DNA of 64,000 bases from Thermofilum sp. NZ13 (GTDB lineage: Archaea; Thermoproteota; Thermoprotei; Thermofilales; Thermofilaceae). Every line of letters starts with the position of its first letter. The first letter of the stretch is position 1. Of this stretch, positions 26,187 through 35,120 are shown one piece after another. The stretch spans positions 23,059 through 87,058 of the forward strand of contig NDWX01000008.1 of assembly GCA_002855745.1 (NCBI GenBank), given 5' to 3'. Made by a program: the position numbers and the translations under genes. A model generated the notes under the pieces. The model did no database searches and was not told the origin of the DNA. It saw nothing but the letters and a program-made list of their open reading frames with translations.

Positions 26187-26321
26187 ATGAAGGCATGGCT
26201 GAGAGTGTTCCTCGAGCAGCTGAAGACCCCCGCAGTACTTGCCCTGCTCATCTCGCTCGCGCTCGCAGCCACTTTGGGTGTCGCCGACCCTAAGAATGAC
26301 CCGTTTCCGACTCCGAAGTGA
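26187..26321 (+). CDS. Small single-pass membrane peptide (44 residues)
   Basis: The frame MKAWLRVFLEQLKTPAVLAL continues with a hydrophobic helix (LLISLALAATLGV) and ends in a short polar tail (ADPKNDPFPTPK). Codon use is GC-rich and Arg/Leu patterns resemble real genes, in contrast to the AT-rich sequence just before. A promoter is not obvious. It precedes the wHTH paralog gene by 45 bases. Function unknown. Confidence 0.45.
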   Translation: MKAWLRVFLEQLKTPAVLALLISLALAATLGVADPKNDPFPTPK

Positions 26322-26366
26322 AGGTTTAAATACTGGTTTTTTTCTGTTGTTTTTTGGCTGAGGGGA

Positions 26367-27365
26367 ATGGTTGTTAGGGTTGACGTTAAGAGGCTACTTT
26401 ACGCGCTCCCCTATTCGAGGACTCTGCGCGAGCTAGCCAGGAACGCAAAGGTCTCGCACACGGCTGTGAGGCGCGTTGTAAAAGAGCTCTCGAAGGAGGG
26501 CTCCTTCAGGGTGATCACGGACGACAGCTTCTACAACCTCACAAGGCTCATAGCCTTCGTAGACAAAATCCCGGAGAAGCTTCCATTCGGCACGACGGGC
26601 GTAAGGACGCTAACCTCCCTCGAAGGCAGGAAGACGCTCATAATGGCCTACCTTCCCAAACCGCTGGTGGAGGACTACATCAAGAGCCTTTCCGAGGAGG
26701 TGCATGTGCTCGAGTGGTTCGCCTCAACAGACTACGTAGCCTGGCTACCCCACCCAGAGCTAGAATCCATAGCACCTAGGGAATTCGACTCCCTGGTGGA
26801 CAGGGCCCACGAGCTCATACCACCCAGGACCAACCTCAGGCCACTCCCAGTCCTCGACCAGGTCGACCTCGTCCTGCTGTGGGGGAAGCTCCTCTTGGGA
26901 CCCTTCGCGAGGCCCACCGAGATATTCAACAGGCTGCTCGCGGAGGGGGAGAAGGTTGAGGCTCCGTCGAAGCAGGTGCTCAGCTACCACTACCGCGTCC
27001 ACATCCAGCCAGGCTGGAGGTACAACACATACTTCAAGTACACCAGCCAAGAAGAGCTCCCATTCACCGCATACTACATGAAAGGCAAAGAAGCAGAGAA
27101 GGTAGCCAGAGCGCTGGCGCTACTACCCAGGCTAGGGATGTCCATCATCGGCCAAGGCAAAGCACTCTACCTCGGCCAGCCGCTATGCGCATACCACCCA
27201 CTCCTCGTCGAAATTCCACAAACCTACGTAGTCGAGCCCCTAACAATGTACATGAAGCTAGACCTGTACACGGATGTTCCAAGGCTGTGGAAGTTGCTTG
27301 AGCCAGAGACCAAGCGCTGGCGCTGGGTCGAGGAGAAGATCCCGGTCAAAGCGCAGAGCCAGTAG
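26367..27365 (+). CDS. Winged-helix DNA-binding protein, lineage-specific family (copy 1)
   Basis: 332 residues. The N-terminus is a winged helix (VKRLLYALPYSRTLRELARNAKVSHTAVRRVVKELSKEG). The rest is an unrecognised domain with conserved LLWGKLLLGPFARPTEIFNRL, SYHYRVHIQPGWRYNTYF and EAEKVARALALLPRLGMSI. The gene at 56299 is a clear paralog with the same order of blocks, so this is a multi-copy family. Its small upstream neighbour encodes a membrane peptide. A regulator role is inferred from the wHTH only. Confidence 0.7.
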   Translation: MVVRVDVKRLLYALPYSRTLRELARNAKVSHTAVRRVVKELSKEGSFRVITDDSFYNLTRLIAFVDKIPEKLPFGTTGVRTLTSLEGRKTLIMAYLPKPLVEDYIKSLSEEVHVLEWFASTDYVAWLPHPELESIAPREFDSLVDRAHELIPPRTNLRPLPVLDQVDLVLLWGKLLLGPFARPTEIFNRLLAEGEKVEAPSKQVLSYHYRVHIQPGWRYNTYFKYTSQEELPFTAYYMKGKEAEKVARALALLPRLGMSIIGQGKALYLGQPLCAYHPLLVEIPQTYVVEPLTMYMKLDLYTDVPRLWKLLEPETKRWRWVEEKIPVKAQSQ

Positions 27366-27561
27366 CCCTCCCAATTCCCATTTTTTAGCTTTGGTTTCAG
27401 GCAACTTCGTTTTGTTTTTGGGCACGCAACGACTCTAGCGTCCCTGCTTTGAGCCTGTTGTCACCACTGGGGTCAGGAGGGGGCTGGAGCTGGGTTTTTC
27501 CCGTCACGGCGTGGATACTAAAGTATAATAGTGGCCTGCGAGGATGGGTTCACGAGCTTGA
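27366..27561. terminator. T-rich stretch after the wHTH gene
   Basis: ccattttttagc (about 27380) and a second T-rich run (cgttttgtttttggg) follow the stop codon within about 60 bases, as expected of archaeal T-tract termination. The remainder of the spacer holds the promoter-like aaagtataatag (about 27520) of the rhomboid gene. Confidence 0.4.
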
Positions 27562-28923
27562 ATGGGTATCGCTTACCCCAGGTACGAGGAGCTTGAGAGC
27601 CGTAGGCCTTTGGCCACGATAGCGCTCGTCGCCCTCAACACGCTCGTGTACCTCGCGACATCTGTGGGCAACGGGTTCCTCGCCGTGGAGGACCGGTGGG
27701 TCCAGTCGCTCGCCTTCGTCCCAGCCTTCATCATGAAGCCCAGCCAGCTTTACAGGGTTTTCACCAGCATGTTCCTTCACGCGAACCTGGCGCACATATT
27801 CTTCAACATGCTGTACCTGTACGCCTTCGGGAGGCAGGTCGAGGTCGCTCTTGGATCCAAGCGCTACCTGGCGCTCTACCTTCTCAGCGGCGTCTTCGCC
27901 ACGGTCTTCCACACCGCGTACATACCCATCGAGGGGGCCTCCTCCGCCTTCGTCCCCGCGCTCGGGGCCAGCGGGGCGATAAGCGGCGTTCTGGGCGCGT
28001 ACCTGCTCCTCTTCCCAGGCACGAGGCTCACCATGTGCTTCTTCTACTTCTTCATACCCCTGTGCTTCACCACCCGCGCCGCAGCGTACATAATATTCTG
28101 GTTCGCCACCCAGATCCTCGAGGGCTACCTGGGCGCGAGCCTCGGCGTCGCGGTGTTCGCCCACGCGGGCGGTTTCATAGGGGGCATCGCACTACTCCCG
28201 CTCGTCGTGAACCGCGAGAGGCTGGGCTTGCTCAGAGTCTACGCGTCCATGAGGCGCTTCTTCTACAACGTCTTCTTCGTCAAGCCAGGGCTCGGCGGAG
28301 CCGCTAAGGCCATCATTGTGCTCCTCATCGCCCTCACGGCAGTCGGAGCCGTTTACTCGGCCTACGCTGGGGCTTCGGCCGGCGGTGTCACCAAGATCCT
28401 GGACTTCAGCGTGATGGAGTGCACCCCGGCCTGCACGGGCGTCTACGACAACGAGAGCGTCATCGTGCAGCTGAACAGCGGGAAGCTGGACTACAGCCCG
28501 ATCTCAACAGGTAGCGTCAGGGTCGTCTTCAACAGGCTTAACGCCACAGGCCTCGTGTACAGCAAAGCGTACCGGGGGCAAAGCGTGACAGTGAAGCTCA
28601 CCACCAAGGGGATCGTCGAGAAGAAATCCGTCGAGATAAGCATCGACGGCTCCCTGACGTTCGACAAGTACGGCTTGCTTGATTCAGGGGCCGGAACCGT
28701 GACAACGGAGATCCTGCGCTGCGACCCCTTCACGGGGGCGTGCACTAAAGGCCAGGTCCTGACCTACAGCTTCCTCGTCACGACCTCTGCGAGCATGGAG
28801 GGCTTCGAAGGAATACCTATCTCCCAGCTAGCGCTCCTATCCCTGCTCACATCCCTAGCATCGATCGCCGTCGTATGGCAGGCGGAGAAGTACGAGATCC
28901 TGGGAGAGGCTGCAATTCCTTAA
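27562..28923 (+). CDS. Rhomboid-family intramembrane serine protease with extracellular domain
   Basis: 453 residues. The rhomboid core shows FLHANLAHIFFNML, the catalytic GASGAISG (Ser137) and the catalytic His201 in FAHAGGFIGG; it cuts substrates inside the membrane. After the core comes another helix (AKAIIVLLIALTAVGAVYSAY), a cysteine-containing beta domain of about 140 residues and a C-terminal helix (LALLSLLTSLASIAVVW). The extra soluble domain is unusual and may select substrates (inference). Confidence 0.92.
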   Translation: MGIAYPRYEELESRRPLATIALVALNTLVYLATSVGNGFLAVEDRWVQSLAFVPAFIMKPSQLYRVFTSMFLHANLAHIFFNMLYLYAFGRQVEVALGSKRYLALYLLSGVFATVFHTAYIPIEGASSAFVPALGASGAISGVLGAYLLLFPGTRLTMCFFYFFIPLCFTTRAAAYIIFWFATQILEGYLGASLGVAVFAHAGGFIGGIALLPLVVNRERLGLLRVYASMRRFFYNVFFVKPGLGGAAKAIIVLLIALTAVGAVYSAYAGASAGGVTKILDFSVMECTPACTGVYDNESVIVQLNSGKLDYSPISTGSVRVVFNRLNATGLVYSKAYRGQSVTVKLTTKGIVEKKSVEISIDGSLTFDKYGLLDSGAGTVTTEILRCDPFTGACTKGQVLTYSFLVTTSASMEGFEGIPISQLALLSLLTSLASIAVVWQAEKYEILGEAAIP

Positions 28924-29013
28924 TTCAGCTGGGCCGGCGTTTAAAGCATTTTTAACAAACGCTTTACTTAATTTTCGGGTTCGAGAGTAAAGCACATAAG
29001 AACTCCTCGCGTC

Positions 29014-31729
29014 ATGCGGCTGAGGGTACTTCCGGTGGGGGTCGTTAAAGCCACTGCTACCAGAGCAAGTCCTTGCCACGCTGGGCTCCTCCCCAGCTGG
29101 GCTCTCCTGGGAGGAAGCCAAGAGGAGGCTCTCGCAGTACGGCCCAAACCTGCTCCTCGCGGAGAGGAGGAGGTGGAGGAGCCTTAAAAGGTTCCTTAAG
29201 CACTTAACGGACCCTCTCTCCCTGCTCCTCATAATCGCGGCTATCTTATCCTTCATAATAGGCTCATCCCAGCTCGGCTTCGCCATCCTCGCGCTAACTC
29301 TGCTCAACTCCCTCCTCAACACGCTCCAGGAGTGGCGCGCCGAGAAGGCCCTCGAGAAGCTCAAAGCCTGGGTGCCCGCCTACGCGAAGGTCCTCAGGGA
29401 CGGGGAGCCAGCACTAGTGCACGTCAGCGAGATTGTGCCGGGCGACGTGATACTGGTCGAGGAGGGGGACCGCGTGCCGGCGGACGCGGTCCTGCTGGAG
29501 GCCCACGACCTCTGGGTGAGCAACATACCCCTCACGGGCGAGGCTGCGCCCCAGCCGAAGTACGTCGACGGCCTGGAGGAGGAGTACTCGTCCTACCTCG
29601 AGATGCCCAACGTGATACTGGCAGGGACAACCGTGGTCAGGGGTAGCGGGAAGGCCGTGGTCTTCGCCACGGGACCCAGGACGATGTTCGGCGACATCGT
29701 CAAGCTCGCGGAGGAGGTCGAGGAGGAGGAAAGCCCCCTCGAGCGCGAGATCGCGTCCCTTGCGAGGTACACATTCGCGGTGGCGATGGTTGTCGGCCTT
29801 GCCTTCTTCGCGGCGAGCCTCTTGCTCCTGCACCAGCCCGTCTACGACAGCATGCTCTTCATGATCGGCGTCATGACCTCCCTGGTCCCCGAGGGCCTGC
29901 AGATCACGGTGTCGATGGCCCTCGCGCTCGCGGTTCTCGACATGGCCCGGAGGAACGTCCTCGTGAAGAGGCTCTCGGCGGTCCAAACCCTGGGCAGCGT
30001 GACGGTTATCGGGACGGACAAGACGGGGACGATAACCAAGGGGGAGATGGTCGTCTCCAGGGTTTGGGTCTACGATAGGGACTACGAGGTCACCGGCAAC
30101 GGGTACGAGCCCGTAGGGGAGTTCCTCCTGAACGGCTCAAGGGCCGACAGGAGCGACTCCGCGCTCCATAAGCTCCTCGAGGCAGCCGCCCTCTCCTCCA
30201 ACTCCCACCTCCAGCCTCCGCAGAGGGAGGGTGAGCCCTGGCGCGTGATAGGCGACCCGACCGACGGGGCGATAATTGTCGCGGCGCTGAAGTACGGGGT
30301 CGACAGGGACATGCTCCTGGAAGAGTACAAGCTGAAGTACCGGAAGCCGCTGGACCCCGTCAAGAAGACGATGTACAGCGTGTACGAGAAAGGAGGCGCA
30401 ACATACCTGTTCCTCAAGGGGGCACCCAGGGGGGTCTTGAACTCCTCAACGCACATCCTCGTGGACGGAGGGGTCAGGCCCCTCGACGGGCCGCTGAAGG
30501 CCAGGGTTGAGGAGAAGATACGCGAGTACGGGGAAGCTGGCTTGCGCGTTATAGGCGTGGCTTTCGGCTCGAACACGGAGGAGGACTCGAACCTCGTGTT
30601 CCTGGGGCTCATAGGCATAGCAGACCCCCTGAGGCCCGAGGTCCCCGAGTTCGTCGCTAAGGCCAAGAGGGGAGGGATCAAGATAGTGATACTGACCGGC
30701 GACTATGGCCCCACGGCTAAGTCCATCGCGGTGAAGGCTGGCATCGTGGGGGAGAACGCCCGGGTGATCAGGGGCGTCGACCGGGAGAGCATGAGCGACG
30801 AGGAGCTGGCGAGGATACTGCGGGAGGAGGAGGTCGTGTTCTCGCGCCTCACGCCGGAGCAGAAGCTCAGGGTGCTGAGGGTGTTGAAGAAGAACGGCGA
30901 GGTGGTGGCTATGATAGGCGACGGCGTCAACGACGCGCCCTCGCTCAAGGAGGCCGACGTGGGCGTCGCGATGGGCGTCACAGGTACAGACGTGGCCAGG
31001 GAGGTCGCGGACGTCATCCTGCTGGACGACAGCTTCGCCTCGATCGTGAAGGGCATCGAGGCCGGGAGAGCGATATTCGACAACATAAAGAAGTTCGTAA
31101 CCTACGTCTTCGCCCATAACTGGGCAGAGCTCCTCCCATTCCTGGCCTTCATAACCGCCAGGATACCCCTCCCTCTTACCGTTACCCAGGTGCTCGCCAT
31201 AGACCTCGGCATCGACGTCCTCCCATCCGTCGCCCTGAGCAGGGAGCCACCCGAGGAGGGCGTAATGGAGGAGCCGCCGCGGAGCAAGACCGAGAGGCTG
31301 TTCGACAAGAGAGTGCTCCTCAGGTCCCTAGCGGTCGGGCTCGTCGCGGCAACGCTCGCGCTCCACGGCTGCCTCCAGGCCTGGCGGCAGGGAGGCTGGT
31401 CGCCGGGCCTCAGCCTGGACCCGGAGAGCCCCGTGTACCTCAAAGGCGTGACGATGACCTTCGCCGGGATCGTGCTCGCCCAGATGGGCAACCTCGTCGC
31501 CTCGAGGAAGAGGAAGGGCTTCCCCCTCGAGCCGGGCCTCCTCAAGGACAGGTGGATCCTCCTCAGCCTCCTGGCCCAGCTCCTCGTGCTAGTCGCGATT
31601 GTCTACGCTCCTCCTCTCCAGCCCGTATTCCAGACCTACCCACTGGCGCTACAGGACTGGCTGAGCCTCGCCTACATACCGGCCGCGGTCATCGCGGTAA
31701 ACTACGCCCTCAGGAAGGCTGGCCTCTAG
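29014..31729 (+). CDS. Type II cation-transporting P-type ATPase (Ca2+- or Na+/K+-like), start region frameshifted
   Basis: About 900 residues. P-type motifs: the N-terminal LLPEQVLATLGSS cation-ATPase region, actuator LTGEAAP, M4 SLVPEGLQ (type II ion site), phosphorylation loop GTDKTGTITKGE (Asp codon 30017-30019), KGAPRGVL nucleotide site, TGDYGPTA and GDGVNDAPSLKEADVGVAMG. The coding frame is open from 29024, but no start codon lies in it before the GTG at 29372, which would remove M1-M2. The ATG at 29014 joins the frame if the run of five Gs at 29037-29041 is read as four. The ion cannot be fixed from sequence. Confidence 0.88.
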
Positions 31730-33033
31730 CTGTCCGGCGATAACCCGAGGAGATCTCCCAGCCTGTCGTAGTAGAGGAGCAACAGCGGCAGTGGGATGGT
31801 CCCCGGCCCCGAGGCCCGCAGCGCAGCGGTGTAGACAGCCACTCTCCCCACTCTCCTGAGGCGCTCGGAGTCCCTGGACTTCACCTCGAATCCCACACCC
31901 TGCTCGGGGACCACGATGTCGACCTCGAACCCGTCGCGCCAATAGCCAACCCTGTACGCCCTGGCGACGTGCTCAGCCACAACAGCCTCGAGAACCGCGC
32001 CTTCTTCAGGCTGCCGCACACCGGCCCACCTCGACACCACGCGGTAGAGGAGGGGGTCGACGAAGTGGACTTTCCGCTCCTTCCTGACGTCCTCGACGAG
32101 CCGTGAGACATCCACGTAGAGGAGGCTGCGCGCGAGGAACAGCTTCTCAAAGAGGTCGATGTACGACAAAACCACCTTGTGCGACCTGAGGCCGTACTCC
32201 CTCGCGACACTGTTTAAGCTGAAGGCATTCGGTGCCTTCTCCACGATCGCCCTCGCAACCCTCTTCGCGAAGACCTCGCTTCGCCTGAGCCTGCTCAAGT
32301 CGAAAACAATGGAGTTCAGCAGGTCCCGCTCGAAACCCGTGTCGACAACACCCTTGGACAGGCACGAGACGACGCTCCTCGGGAAGCCCCCGCACTCGAG
32401 GTACCTCTCAAGCAGCTCCTCCAGGACGCCGAGCCAGCCTAGAAGGTCGCTGGGGCTAGAGGTCACTGGGACGTCGCTCCTAGCGACCCCGACGAAGTCG
32501 CGGAAGCTCAGAGGCGTCAAGAGGAAGTCCCTCCCGAGGCCCCTTCTCCCCGGGAAGGCCTCAAGCTCCCTCCTCGCGACCATCGAGAGCGAGCCCGTCG
32601 CCACAACCACGTCGCTTGAAAGCAACCCGCGGTCGATCAGGCTCTTGACAGCCCTGAACCACTCCCTCGGGTACGTCACCTCGTCCAGCAGGATGACGGA
32701 GCTCCTAAACCCCCAGCTGGACCTGAGCCTCAAGTACCCCCTGAGCACCTCCTCGAGCTCCCGGTAATCCCCCAGCATGTCGCAGCTGTAGTAGAAGATC
32801 GCCCTCGGATCCCACCCCCTCCCGAGGAGCTCCCTTACGAGGAGCTTCAGGAGCGTCGTCTTCCCGACCTGCCTCGGGCCGAAGAGGAAGTGCAGCGAGA
32901 AAGGCTTCAACGCGCCTATAATCTCGTGGAGCAGCGGCGGAACCCACCTGACCGGGCTCTCCACCCACCTTCGGATATCGTAGTCCTCGTCCAGCTTGCT
33001 AGCCCCCTTCCACCACGGGTTAAACTCCTCCAT
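31726..33033 (-). CDS. AAA-type ATPase with DUF4143 C-terminus
   Basis: About 435 residues from the ATG at 33033. Walker A GPRQVGKTTLLKLL, Walker B VILLDEVTYPREW, sensor VVVATGSLS, and a C-terminal DUF4143 part ending in a nuclease-like strand pair (GFEVDIVVPEQGVGFEVKSRD) whose D-x-E-x-K spacing matches PD-(D/E)XK enzymes. The promoter carries two copies of a palindrome, one of them between TATA and start. The longer frame from 33096 would start inside this operator and is rejected. Function of the family is unknown; often accessory. Confidence 0.88.
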   Translation of the reverse strand: MEEFNPWWKGASKLDEDYDIRRWVESPVRWVPPLLHEIIGALKPFSLHFLFGPRQVGKTTLLKLLVRELLGRGWDPRAIFYYSCDMLGDYRELEEVLRGYLRLRSSWGFRSSVILLDEVTYPREWFRAVKSLIDRGLLSSDVVVATGSLSMVARRELEAFPGRRGLGRDFLLTPLSFRDFVGVARSDVPVTSSPSDLLGWLGVLEELLERYLECGGFPRSVVSCLSKGVVDTGFERDLLNSIVFDLSRLRRSEVFAKRVARAIVEKAPNAFSLNSVAREYGLRSHKVVLSYIDLFEKLFLARSLLYVDVSRLVEDVRKERKVHFVDPLLYRVVSRWAGVRQPEEGAVLEAVVAEHVARAYRVGYWRDGFEVDIVVPEQGVGFEVKSRDSERLRRVGRVAVYTAALRASGPGTIPLPLLLLYYDRLGDLLGLSPDS

Positions 33034-33037
33034 ACTC

Positions 33038-33091
33038 TTGGAATTCTCAATTCCAACACCTATATAAACTCTTGGAATCCAGGATTCCAAG
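33038..33091 (-). promoter_or_regulatory. Double palindromic operator around a TATA box
   Basis: The pattern TTGGAAT-N5-ATTCCAA occurs at 33038-33056 (within arms ttggaatt/aattccaa) and at 33072-33090 (arms extend to cttggaatc/gattccaag, 33071-33091). The copies start 34 bp apart, about three helical turns. The TATA box (tatataaa, 33061-33068) lies between them and the ATG at 33033 follows the first copy, so a bound dimer on each site would block the promoter. Confidence 0.75.
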
Positions 33092-33242
33092 AACATGTGT
33101 GGTCGCTGGCCTCGGAGGCTGGGTGGGGCTGAGCCGAGGCCTTTCCGCTAACGTGCGGGGCCGGAGCGCGTCAAAACATTATTAGTAGCCTGAGCGCTGA
33201 AGCCTGTGGGGCTCATGGGGCACACTTTCGCCGACGTCAGGC

Positions 33243-33407
33243 TCAGGCCGCGCCTGGCGTCATCTGCCCCCCCTCAGCCCTTGGGAGCCTGCGTGCCACG
33301 TCGAGCAGGAGGGCGAATTTAGGCGTGAGCACGCGAAGCCGCGCCCTCAGTTCTTCAAGCTGATCCCCGCTTATACCCGGGCCCGCGGAGCCGTCCACCT
33401 TAAACAC
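33243..33407 (-). CDS. Small ORF overlapping the end of the wHTH gene
   Basis: 54 codons from a GTG that overlaps the stop of the gene at 33400-34179. The peptide has a helical, protein-like pattern (GISGDQLEELRARLRVLTP, FALLLDVARRLPRAEGG). As the second gene after an AbiEi-like regulator it could be the truncated remains of a partner gene; no domain is recognisable. Confidence 0.35.
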   Translation of the reverse strand: MFKVDGSAGPGISGDQLEELRARLRVLTPKFALLLDVARRLPRAEGGQMTPGAA

Positions 33408-34179
33408 GCCTCTCCTCCGCTACCCCGTTGGCGAACACCAGGCTTGTGTACTCTCCGAGCCTCTTCTCGAGGATGGCGGGGTCCGCGAGCCTGAAGTAGT
33501 CGAACCCGGTTGCTATTTGCTTGCCGGTGGCCGTCCTGAGGAATGCCAGGAAGGTTGAGAGCCTTCGGAGGCTGCGCGGGTTTGTCCTGCGGGCGATCTC
33601 GTCCAGGTTCAGCCAACTCAGGTTGTGGTAGATGTACTGCTCGGCGGGGTAGGCTGGGTCGTATGCCAGGAGGTCGGCTAGGCTCTGCTCGGGTAGGCTC
33701 ATGGACACCTTCAGGTCCCAGTCGTACCTCCAGGCCCTGCCCCTCAGGCTGGTGTAGACCGGCAGGTAGCCTTCAGGCGGGTCTACTCTGCCTTGGAGGA
33801 GGCTGTCGACGACGACCAGCGTTTTTTCGGGGAAGCCGAGCCACTCGATGCTCGGGGGTTCGGCGATGTAGTAGTAGACCTCGGGCACCGACCTAGCCCA
33901 GTACTCGTGCGAACCGCTACCCTCAGCTGTCTCGAGCACGTACTCCGCGAGCGCCCTGGCTTTGCCCGTGTCGCGCAGCGCCCACCTCCCGCGGCCCACC
34001 TCCCTCGCGATGCCGTCATCCCTGAGCTCTCTAAGGAACTTGTAGACGAGGCCGGAGTTAAGGCCGAAAACCCTTACGATGCGGGCTACGGGCACGTCAA
34101 GGTTCAGCCTCCAGGCTTTCGCAAGCTCTAACAGCACAGCCCACCGTAACTTTGACACACGTAAAGCCACGCGATTCAC
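33400..34179 (-). CDS. Winged-helix protein, possibly AbiEi-like
   Basis: 259 residues. N-terminal wHTH (LLELAKAWRLNLDVPVARIV, NSGLVYKFLRELRDDGIAREV), then an alpha/beta domain with SMSLPEQSLADLLAYDP and LDEIARRTNPRSLRRLSTFLAFL. The order wHTH plus a domain containing an E-x-x-L-x-D-L helix recalls AbiEi antitoxins, but the identity is weak and no nucleotidyltransferase follows. GTG 34179 lies about 25 bases after the TATA-like ctataaat (34202-34209, minus), which overlaps an inverted repeat. Confidence 0.5.
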   Translation of the reverse strand: MNRVALRVSKLRWAVLLELAKAWRLNLDVPVARIVRVFGLNSGLVYKFLRELRDDGIAREVGRGRWALRDTGKARALAEYVLETAEGSGSHEYWARSVPEVYYYIAEPPSIEWLGFPEKTLVVVDSLLQGRVDPPEGYLPVYTSLRGRAWRYDWDLKVSMSLPEQSLADLLAYDPAYPAEQYIYHNLSWLNLDEIARRTNPRSLRRLSTFLAFLRTATGKQIATGFDYFRLADPAILEKRLGEYTSLVFANGVAEERRV

Positions 34180-34201
34180 AATGCCATAGTTTTTTATAAA
34201 G

Positions 34202-34223
34202 ATTTATAGGCAGTTACTGCCTA
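34202..34223 (-). promoter_or_regulatory. Inverted repeat overlapping a TATA box
   Basis: taggcag-tta-ctgccta (34207-34223) overlaps the upstream edge of the TATA box ctataaat (34202-34209 read on the minus strand) of the wHTH gene ending at 33400. Placement suits autorepression. Confidence 0.5.
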
Positions 34224-34335
34224 CAATTAATGGGACATATGTTGCATTGAGACTGATTTCAGGAGCTGCTGAAGGGTTAGAGTTAATAGCTCTCCGGATT
34301 TGTAGAGAGAAAGAGAAGAACATGGCTACCAGAAG
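34224..34335. other. Spacer upstream of antitoxin-like remnant
   Basis: No gene seen. AT-rich and purine-rich sequence without repeats. Confidence 0.35.
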
Positions 34336-34491
34336 GTGGACGGGTTGCGACTCAAGGCGAAGAAAGGTGATAGTCAGAGGCTGAGGGTTAGGCTGTTCAA
34401 GCTGAGAGGTGTGGACAGAATGGAGGGGCTGTCAGAGGAAGTGGATAAGATCAGGGAGGAGTGGGACCGGGAATTCGAGGAGAGAACGTGA
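34336..34491 (+). pseudogene. Antitoxin-like remnant
   Basis: A 51-codon frame whose product (VDGLRLKAKKGDSQRLRVRL, then GVDRMEGLSEEVDKIREEWDRE) resembles the toxin-binding tail of AbrB/VapB antitoxins. The DNA-binding hairpin is missing upstream (a stop codon lies just before) and no toxin follows. Probably debris of a toxin-antitoxin locus. Confidence 0.35.
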
Positions 34492-34668
34492 ACTGGATCC
34501 CTACAATGATAAGATAGCAGAAAGAGAGGCGCGAACCTCCAGTGAAAACTCGAGCCGAGTACGAGCGCGATTGCTCGGTTTTAGGAGGTGCTCCTCGGGA
34601 CCGGAGCCAGCTTAAACCTCAGAAGTGAACGCATTTATAGGCAAAGCTCCACCTGAGTGTGAGAGCAG

Positions 34669-35022
34669 ATGGGCCACGTTTCTGTGAGGGTGAGGATATG
34701 CTCGCTGGACAAGTCGAAGTGCGCGGACGTTGAAGCGCTCGTTGACGCTAGGGCGACGCTGACCGCGATCCCGAGGAGCCTAGCTGAGACGCTGGGCATC
34801 GAAGCCGTCAGGAGGGACGTCGTCGAGACAGGGGCTGGGCTCGTGGAGGTTGAGCGTGGCGCCGCCGTGGTCTCGGTGGAGGGCAGGGAAACGGTCACAG
34901 AGGTGTGGGTAAGCGATATCATCGGAAGGGTGCTCATCGGGGTTGCAACGCTGGAGATGCTCGGGCTCCGCGTCGACCCTAGGACGGGGAAGCTTGAGCC
35001 TTCGCCCCTGCTGCTCTACTAG
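34669..35022 (+). CDS. Retropepsin-like family protein with altered active site
   Basis: 117 residues. The N-terminal MGHVSVRV and the C-terminal LIGVATLEMLGLRVDPRTGKLEP are standard for archaeal aspartyl-protease-like proteins. The active-site loop reads VDARATLTAIP where VDTGATLTAIP is expected: Asp26 remains but Thr-Gly became Ala-Arg. The Thr-Gly shapes the active site, so the protein is probably inactive as a protease or used for binding. It has its own TATA box (about 34632-34640). Confidence 0.75.
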   Translation: MGHVSVRVRICSLDKSKCADVEALVDARATLTAIPRSLAETLGIEAVRRDVVETGAGLVEVERGAAVVSVEGRETVTEVWVSDIIGRVLIGVATLEMLGLRVDPRTGKLEPSPLLLY

Positions 35023-35120
35023 CCCATACGGTTGCTTGACTACTCTCAGCGCGTACAGCTCAAAGCACAGCATGTGTGAAGGTTTAAATCCCCCGGCATC
35101 CGCTTAAGCGCGACAGTCGA

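Noticed and set aside
33216..33290. MGHTFADVRL start as a fragment of a retropepsin-like gene
   Set aside because: Only about eight residues resemble the family start and the rest is unrelated; too short to support.
35081..35100. T-arm-like ggtttaaatccc, considered as a tRNA
   Set aside because: No paired stems, no anticodon arm and no acceptor stem around it; it fits better as a TATA box of the small wHTH gene.
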